NCBI GenBank assembly: GCA_032622095.1
Contig: CP136065.1
Span: 39,125,503 to 39,189,502 of the forward strand
Reading direction: 5' to 3'
DNA: 64,000 bases
Origin: Siphonodentalium dalli
Lineage: Eukaryota; Mollusca; Scaphopoda; Gadilida; Siphonodentaliidae
A program made the position numbers and the translations under genes. Positions 58,808-64,000 of this stretch are shown here, one piece after another. How positions within the stretch are numbered: position 1 is the stretch's first letter; every line of letters begins with the position of its first letter. The notes beneath the pieces were generated by a model that ran no database searches, had not been told where the DNA came from, and was given only the letters and a program-made list of their open reading frames with translations.

Positions 58808-59215
58808 ACACAGAACGACACGATGTGTAAATGGGTTTGTCGATACGGTACGAGTATCCGTGCTGTCGCGGAAGGATAGAATCGAGGCGCAAGCGCCTCT
58901 CATTCTATCCTTCCGCGACAGCACGAGTGCCGTATCAACAAACCCATTTACACATCGTGTCGTTCTGTGTTTATTACTAGCTTTGCGTCCTAGAATTCGT
59001 GCATTAAAAATACAGGATTAGAAGGCTTATTTAGGTTCATACAAGGCGTGTTTGTCATGTGTGATGATTCTTTTATTTAAATATTTCCAGTTTCATGGTT
59101 GATGCGAATGTCGTGTACGTCATTTTACGTCAAAGAGATGTGTATGGAACGTACGTTCCATACGGATTTGAAATATGGAACAGCAATAACACTGTACTTC
59201 TAGGAACAAGCGTGT
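58808..59215 (+). mobile_element. Hairpin-plus-tail element, forward copy (arms ~80 bp)
   Basis: 58808-58970 is a long, nearly perfect hairpin: acacagaacgacacgatgtg at the left, its reverse complement at the right, and the apex gaggcgcaagcgcctc. A ~245-bp tail follows with cctagaattcgtgcatt, the 20-bp palindrome tatggaacgtacgttccata (about 59145) and ggaacagcaataacactgta. A reverse copy lies at 63292-63666. No coding capacity. Confidence 0.9.
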
Positions 59216-60779
59216 AATAAACTTGAAAATGAGTTTCCCATTTTCTCGGCTTTGGTGATACCCTCAGCTTTGTTGATACCACGTATACAGGGGTGATACT
59301 GACATTCACTTGTCATGAAGTGAGCATAATATTGATATAGGTATGGCCACTCAGCCAAGTGATAACAATGCACAGGTGTGTCTCCCTTTGACAACGTGTC
59401 AGGCATTTAATTAAGGTGGTGATGCTGGTACTATTATGTTGTTGATTCTCTGTCATGTCTGGGCATTCCAATGCTTCCTCATAAATATTTATTTATTATC
59501 AACTCGGAATGATATGTTTCTTGAAGGGCTCATTTATTGTGCCGTCTTTGATATTTTTCCAACATCATTTTGAACTCTGTCACAACCGAGACTAGGAGTT
59601 TGCAAATAACACAAAATTATTCAAATGTCAACGTAAATAAATGTAAATTAAAAGATACTACAAAATAGGCTAATGCAACTCAGCACTGACATTATGCGAA
59701 ACTTGATTTACTGAAAATGATCGATCAATAAATTGCTCTAGTTGTCAAATTTGAAACTTTCCACATTGCAAATGGTAATTATATGCCTATTTTAGCCGCA
59801 TTACATATTTTCTTGAAAACCTACAACACTATTTCAGATCCCCACCCATTGGAAACTTTTTTTTCGTTCATCTTTTCGTTTTATTTTCATTAAATTGTTT
59901 AAATTTTGTTATTCAATTTATTTTCAAGTTATGAAACATGGATATATGGTTTGATTATATGTAAAGATTATCTATACTATATATTTTGAGACTTCGTATA
60001 TATGTGTGTGTGTACTTCATAGAATCCAAAACGCGTGTACAGATTGAGCTCAAACTTCCTATGTAAGTGTCAAATCACACCGACACGACCGTGGTCGCAG
60101 TTTAGAAAAGCTCAGAGCACCCGTTCTCCAATCTCAAATCACCGCAAAGGCACGGCGTGGGTTAATCAAGTGATTATTTAATGAGCGTTTGTTTTTGACG
60201 CATCTCTATAAAGAGCGTCTGTTTGCCATTCAACGCTATTTGCATCTGCAGAGAGATATTCGGAACATACATTAAATTTAAAAAACATTTGTTTCTGACC
60301 AACCCTGCGAGCACGGATGGCGCGCTTTGTTTTTACAGTATATAGTTATATACCGAAATCATCCCAGATAATCACGAATATAGCATCAGATTTCTCCCCA
60401 GATATACCGTTATAAAAAGCTACTGGAATCTGCCAATCTACGGGAAATTCCAGGGAATGCCGATTGAGCTCAAACTTGCTACCCACGGGAAGTGTCATAT
60501 ATATGAGTGTGTCCTTTATAGACTCGAACCGATTGAGCTCAAACTTGCTAAATAAGAAAATAGCCCCCAAGCCGTAAATATCAACAACAACGATATTGCT
60601 ACCTACGGGGAGCAACGTTATTAGCATCTGCAGAATTATGCAGAGAGAAAATGCTTTCCTATTTTTAGAACGCAACACATGTTTACGTCGCGTTGGTGAT
60701 TGAGGTTCACAACGGGGTTAATTGACTGTCCGCTCTTTGCGACGATGAGGTTCACGGCGGGGACTATTGACCAACACTC
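59216..60779. other. Intronic sequence with minor repeats
   Basis: gattgagctcaaacttgc or a one-base variant occurs near 60045, 60464 and 60531, and gcatctgcaga near 60242 and 60626. No supported exon. Confidence 0.5.
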
Positions 60780-61760
60780 ACAATTTCGTCTTTTGCATCA
60801 GATACCAACACCTCGACCGATCGGGACGAAACTTGGTACGTGAGTGTAGTTTGACCAGGTGGTCGTCGCTGTCGTATTGGCGAGCCCGTGCGACGCCCGT
60901 GCAGCGCATGCGCAGACGAGATATCGGAAACGGATGGAGCTATCGACTTGAAATTTGGTATGTGAATGTATCTTGCGCCGGGTACAAATTTTATCGGGTC
61001 GCCGAGTCCGTGCGACGCCAGCTTCGCGCATGCGCAGACCAGATTTCGGAAACGGGTGGAGCTACCGGGTACAAATTTTACTTATTGAAACGCGTGGAGC
61101 TAAAAATTAAAAAAAAATATTTTAAAAATGTCATGTTTCGGACAAGCCGCCGGTGGCGGGCTAACCTGCTAGTCTATTATATATTTTGGAAGATCTGTCT
61201 GTGTGTGTGTCGACCCGATTTCGATGAAACTTGGTGTGTGGGGGTATTTTATGCGGGGAAGTGACATAGGCCTATTAATTTGCCTGTGCAATGTGACCTT
61301 GAAATGGGTCATTTCAAGGTCAAACACCCGAATATCACGGGATTTCGATGAAACTTGGTATGTCGGGGTTCTTTTCGGCCGTGGAGTGGTATGGGCCTAT
61401 TAATTTGCCAGTGCGACGTGACCTTGAAATGACCCAATCGCGAATTTTGACGGGATTTCCACGAAATTTGATACATGGGGTTACGTTTGTCCACTGAGTT
61501 TTGGATGGGTCAAATCGTGACCCCGACCTGACCTTGACCTTCAAAATCATCAATTCATGGTCAAATCGGGTAAAACCGGATTGATTTTGACGGGTACTTT
61601 TGTCGGGTTCTTTTGTCCGGGCAGTGTTTTGGGCGGGTCAAATCGTGACCCCACCTGACCTTGACCTTCAAAATGGACAATTCAATGTCAAATCGCGCAA
61701 TTCGCCAAAAAGCAGAGGGGAACAGCCCGGACGAAGTCGGGTCGATCCACCTGCTAGTTG
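60780..61760 (+). repeat. Degenerate ~115-130 bp tandem repeat
   Basis: gatttcgatgaaacttggt or a variant occurs near 60822, 60950, 61214, 61340 and 61450, and cctgaccttgaccttcaaaa near 61527 and 61657. The ends carry cctgctagt (61166 and 61750). Frames through this stretch, including one of 165 codons, are not conserved between units. Confidence 0.75.
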
Positions 61761-61839
61761 TATATATAAAGAAGAAAACAATAATTTGGTAGTAAACTAC
61801 ATGTATATACATCAACATGAACATTTATTTCCTTTTTAG

Positions 61840-61911
61840 GCTGACTTCGGCTTAAGGAATGAAGAATTGGAGTTTGCTCCTAATGTGCCAGATATGGCTT
61901 GCAGCTGTTAA
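61840..61911 (+). CDS. Terminal coding exon of the unknown spliced gene
   Basis: After the acceptor ATTTCCTTTTTAG (to 61839) the frame reads ADFGLRNEELEFAP then NVPDMACSC and a TAA at 61909-61911. It is in phase 0, matching the donor phase of the exon at 56398. An AATAAA follows 81 bases after the stop. The protein therefore ends in Cys-Ser-Cys, a possible lipidation or metal-binding tail (inference only). The intron from 56482 to 61839 would be about 5.4 kb and is filled with repeats. The family is not recognised. Confidence 0.6.
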   Translation, partial: ADFGLRNEELEFAPNVPDMACSC

Positions 61912-61991
61912 CTGTTAACCTAAGGTATATTCAATTCTGCAACCGATATATCGGAAAAGACATTCTTAATAGCTAAAATTAATTCCAATTA

Positions 61992-61997
61992 AATAAA
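61992..61997 (+). terminator. AATAAA poly(A) signal
   Basis: A canonical hexamer 81 bases beyond the TAA of the terminal exon at 61840-61911, implying a 3' UTR of roughly 100 bases. Confidence 0.5.
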
Positions 61998-62239
61998 GCA
62001 TTCTTGTTTATATTAATAACATCCATTGACTGTATTAAACACATGATATTATACCAAATCCAAATTTAGCAATAGTGTCAGTGTCATTGACACTTTCATT
62101 TGGCTTAGAAATCATAATATTCAGGTTGTATAAATGCTAAATGGAGCAATCTTCAAAAGAATCTTTTGATATTTGGTTCACCTTTTAAATAAAAACATAC
62201 AGGTCATCATTAAGTTGGAGTCAAATATTTATATAATTG

Positions 62240-62960
62240 TGTTCAGTTCGTCCCAAAATGATGTCCATGAGTTTGATTGAACAATTATCCAGATTTTTTT
62301 TTTTTATTACCGGTATTTGAGTTCACAAGGTGAATATTTGAAATGAGTTTGCAAACTAGGCTTGGATTGACATTTTCACTGGTTACGACCTTTTAATTTA
62401 CATTTTTTGGCATTGAGCACCTTTGAAAAGTTGTCCGGGTGTTATTTTGAAAAATTATTTACAGATTTTTGATATTTGTCACAAGAGGAATATCTTAAAT
62501 GAGCTTACAAACTAGGTCTGGCCAGACATTTTTGTCATAGTTATGGCCCTTTGAGTCATTTTTTGGTGTATAGCATCCAGGGAAAAATTGTGTGGGGTTT
62601 ATGTTGAACAGTTATCAAAGAATTTGAAAGATTTTCGGTATTTTAGTTTACGAGCAAGACCAGATCTGGAGTTTGCAATCTAGGCCTGGCCAGACATTTT
62701 CACAAGAGTTATGTTCCTTTGATCATCATTTTTCGACAAGCAGCACCAAGAAACAAGACCGTGAACCATCCCAGCCACACACTTTTCACTGGAGTTATTG
62801 CCATTTGATTTTCATTTTGTTTTGGGAGAAGCAACTTGAAATGGATCTTAGGATATCTCAAACAAATATTAACTGATTTCAATTATTTTTCAGCATATTT
62901 TGAAAATGCTCTTCCTCAACCTTGCCCATCTAGGCTGGGGCCACCACTGTCGATGACTGC
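62240..62960 (+). repeat. Degenerate ~150-170 bp tandem repeat
   Basis: Units share gtttgcaaactaggc-tgg-ca-gacattttc-c followed by gttatggccctttga or a variant (62392, 62540, 62708 and a shorter one at 62794). The motif recalls the gagttatgggcctt of the array at 35598 and, in reverse, the gggccataactc of the array at 12640. Confidence 0.75.
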
Positions 62961-63291
62961 TTGTTTTATTTGGTGAAACAACCACAGCCTGTGCAGAATA
63001 ACAACACTTTAGCTAGATAGAGGGCCATGCATGCCAGAGAGCAGCTTTATTGGCCAGACATATGTGGTAGGTGATTTATCGTCTAACCTTGATATTTATT
63101 TACTTTCATCGACGAATCGAATCGCCAAAGCGCGGGACAGGTATGGTGTGTATGTAATCAGTACTATGCCCCGATGTCATGCCTATAAGTAACCACTAGT
63201 TAACAGTGTATGCAGTGCAATGTAGACCAATGGGTCATTGTAATCGTTTTAATTTGGATACAATTTTGCATTACTGGGTAGATTATTTATT
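62961..63291. other. Spacer, nothing recognised
   Basis: No supported gene or repeat. Confidence 0.5.
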
Positions 63292-63666
63292 ACAAGCTTG
63301 TTCCCAGAAGTACAGTGTTATTGCTGTTCCATATTTACAGATACGTATGGAATGTATGTTCCATATGCATTATTGAACGTACGTTCCATATGCATCTCGT
63401 TGACGTAAAATAACGTACATGACATTCGCCTCAAACATGGAACCGGAACTATAAAATAAAAGCATCATCACACATGACAAAACATGCCCTCTATGTGCCT
63501 AAATAAACCTTTCTAAGTCTGTATGTTTACTGCACGGATTCTAGGACGCAAAGCATGTAATAAACACAGAATGACACGATGTGTAAATGGGTTTCTTGAT
63601 ACAGTGTCACAGAAGGATAGAACTCGAGGCGCTAGCTATCCTTCCGCGTATCGTGTCGTTCTGTGT
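63292..63666 (-). mobile_element. Hairpin-plus-tail element, reverse copy with damaged hairpin
   Basis: Reverse complement of 58808-59215: tail first (ttgttcccagaagtacagtg, palindrome variants gaacgtacgttc, tctaggacgcaaag), then the hairpin at 63564-63666. The hairpin is shortened: the arm beyond cttccgcg lacks the stretch corresponding to acagcacgagtgc...cccatttacac. Confidence 0.85.
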
Positions 63667-64000
63667 ATGTATAGTATTCCCTACTAATGCATGTTTTTTC
63701 ATTGTAAATTGGTTGCAAAAATTGGAAATTGCATCACAAATTGTGATGCGAATCTTGTTAAATTGAGCCCTGCCATCTGTCAGCCTGTTCTCTCATCAGA
63801 CGGTACTCTCCACTTCTGATGTGGCTTCCTTTGCCTTTGGTGTCATGCCGAGATTTGATTTACTTGATGCAATAAAATTTGAACACTAACTTTTCATCGA
63901 GAATATTATTGTACAATTTTCAGGAAAATGTATCGCATATAATAAATAAAATGCTACATTATATGCATACAGAAGTACTTGTCCCAGAAATTTGTAAATT
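63667..64000. other. Right edge of window, nothing recognised
   Basis: AT-rich sequence; a small inverted pair gcatcacaaattgtgatgc lies at about 63730. No gene is supported. Confidence 0.5.

Noticed and set aside
60767-61264. 165-codon open frame on the plus strand
   Set aside because: It lies over the degenerate ~125-bp tandem repeat. The frame is not kept between units and there is no start or splice support.
58808-63666. Reading the two inverted hairpin copies as the ends of one 4.9 kb transposon
   Set aside because: A terminal exon and poly(A) signal of a spliced gene lie between them, and each copy has its own hairpin and tail. Two separate insertions fit better.

Overview
The window reads as nuclear DNA from an animal, most likely a marine mollusc (bivalve-like). 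I infer this from AT-rich, intron-bearing sequence, a RING-less TRIM/NHL-type gene of a kind greatly expanded in bivalves, LINE and Helitron-type relics, many foldback elements, and several tandem families with a period near 160-170 bp. I see no prokaryotic operons, rRNA or tRNA genes, CRISPR arrays or intact viral genes. Coding content is sparse, and most open frames are chance frames inside repeats.

Layout. 150-4292: first copy of a ~4.1 kb dispersed repeat carrying decayed Pif1/Helitron-type helicase motifs. 4314-6230: an 18-copy, 106-bp satellite. 6591-6936: a possible terminal exon with a poly(A) signal. 8478-9790: a 68-70 bp tandem array and hairpin elements. 9939-11435 (minus): a coiled-coil plus NHL-like beta-propeller gene whose B-box region is spread over four frame changes. 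11.5-13.9 kb: a hairpin and a 161-bp tandem array. 15003-22800: second copy of the helicase-bearing repeat, split by a 4.46 kb element with terminal inverted repeats (15307-19771). 24.7-26.2 kb: a small MITE, a 485-bp tandem duplication and a minisatellite. 27.7-28.8 kb: a third, deleted copy of the helicase-bearing repeat, itself interrupted.

30310-30751 holds a TATA box and a first coding exon with a good donor site. 33.4-33.8 kb is a GATGGCTA minisatellite. 35.6-40.8 kb has a 161-bp array followed by a 4.3 kb foldback element whose arms are mirrored ~169-bp tandem repeats and whose core holds a LINE 3' relic. 41-46.5 kb is mostly intron-like, with hairpins. 46.6-50.7 kb is an old long-period repeat interrupted by a 163-bp array. 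51.7-52.9 kb has a nested palindromic element and a 200-bp triplication. 55.5-62.0 kb holds the best spliced gene on the plus strand: a possible CpG-rich promoter, an 84-nt exon, a ~5.4 kb intron full of insertions, and a terminal exon with a nearby poly(A) signal. Two inverted hairpin elements (58808-59215 and 63292-63666) bracket that terminal exon.

The supported host genes are the NHL-type gene, the spliced gene at 56.4-61.9 kb and the first exon at 30.7 kb. They appear unrelated in function. The rest is dominated by layered mobile and tandem DNA whose insertion order can partly be read.
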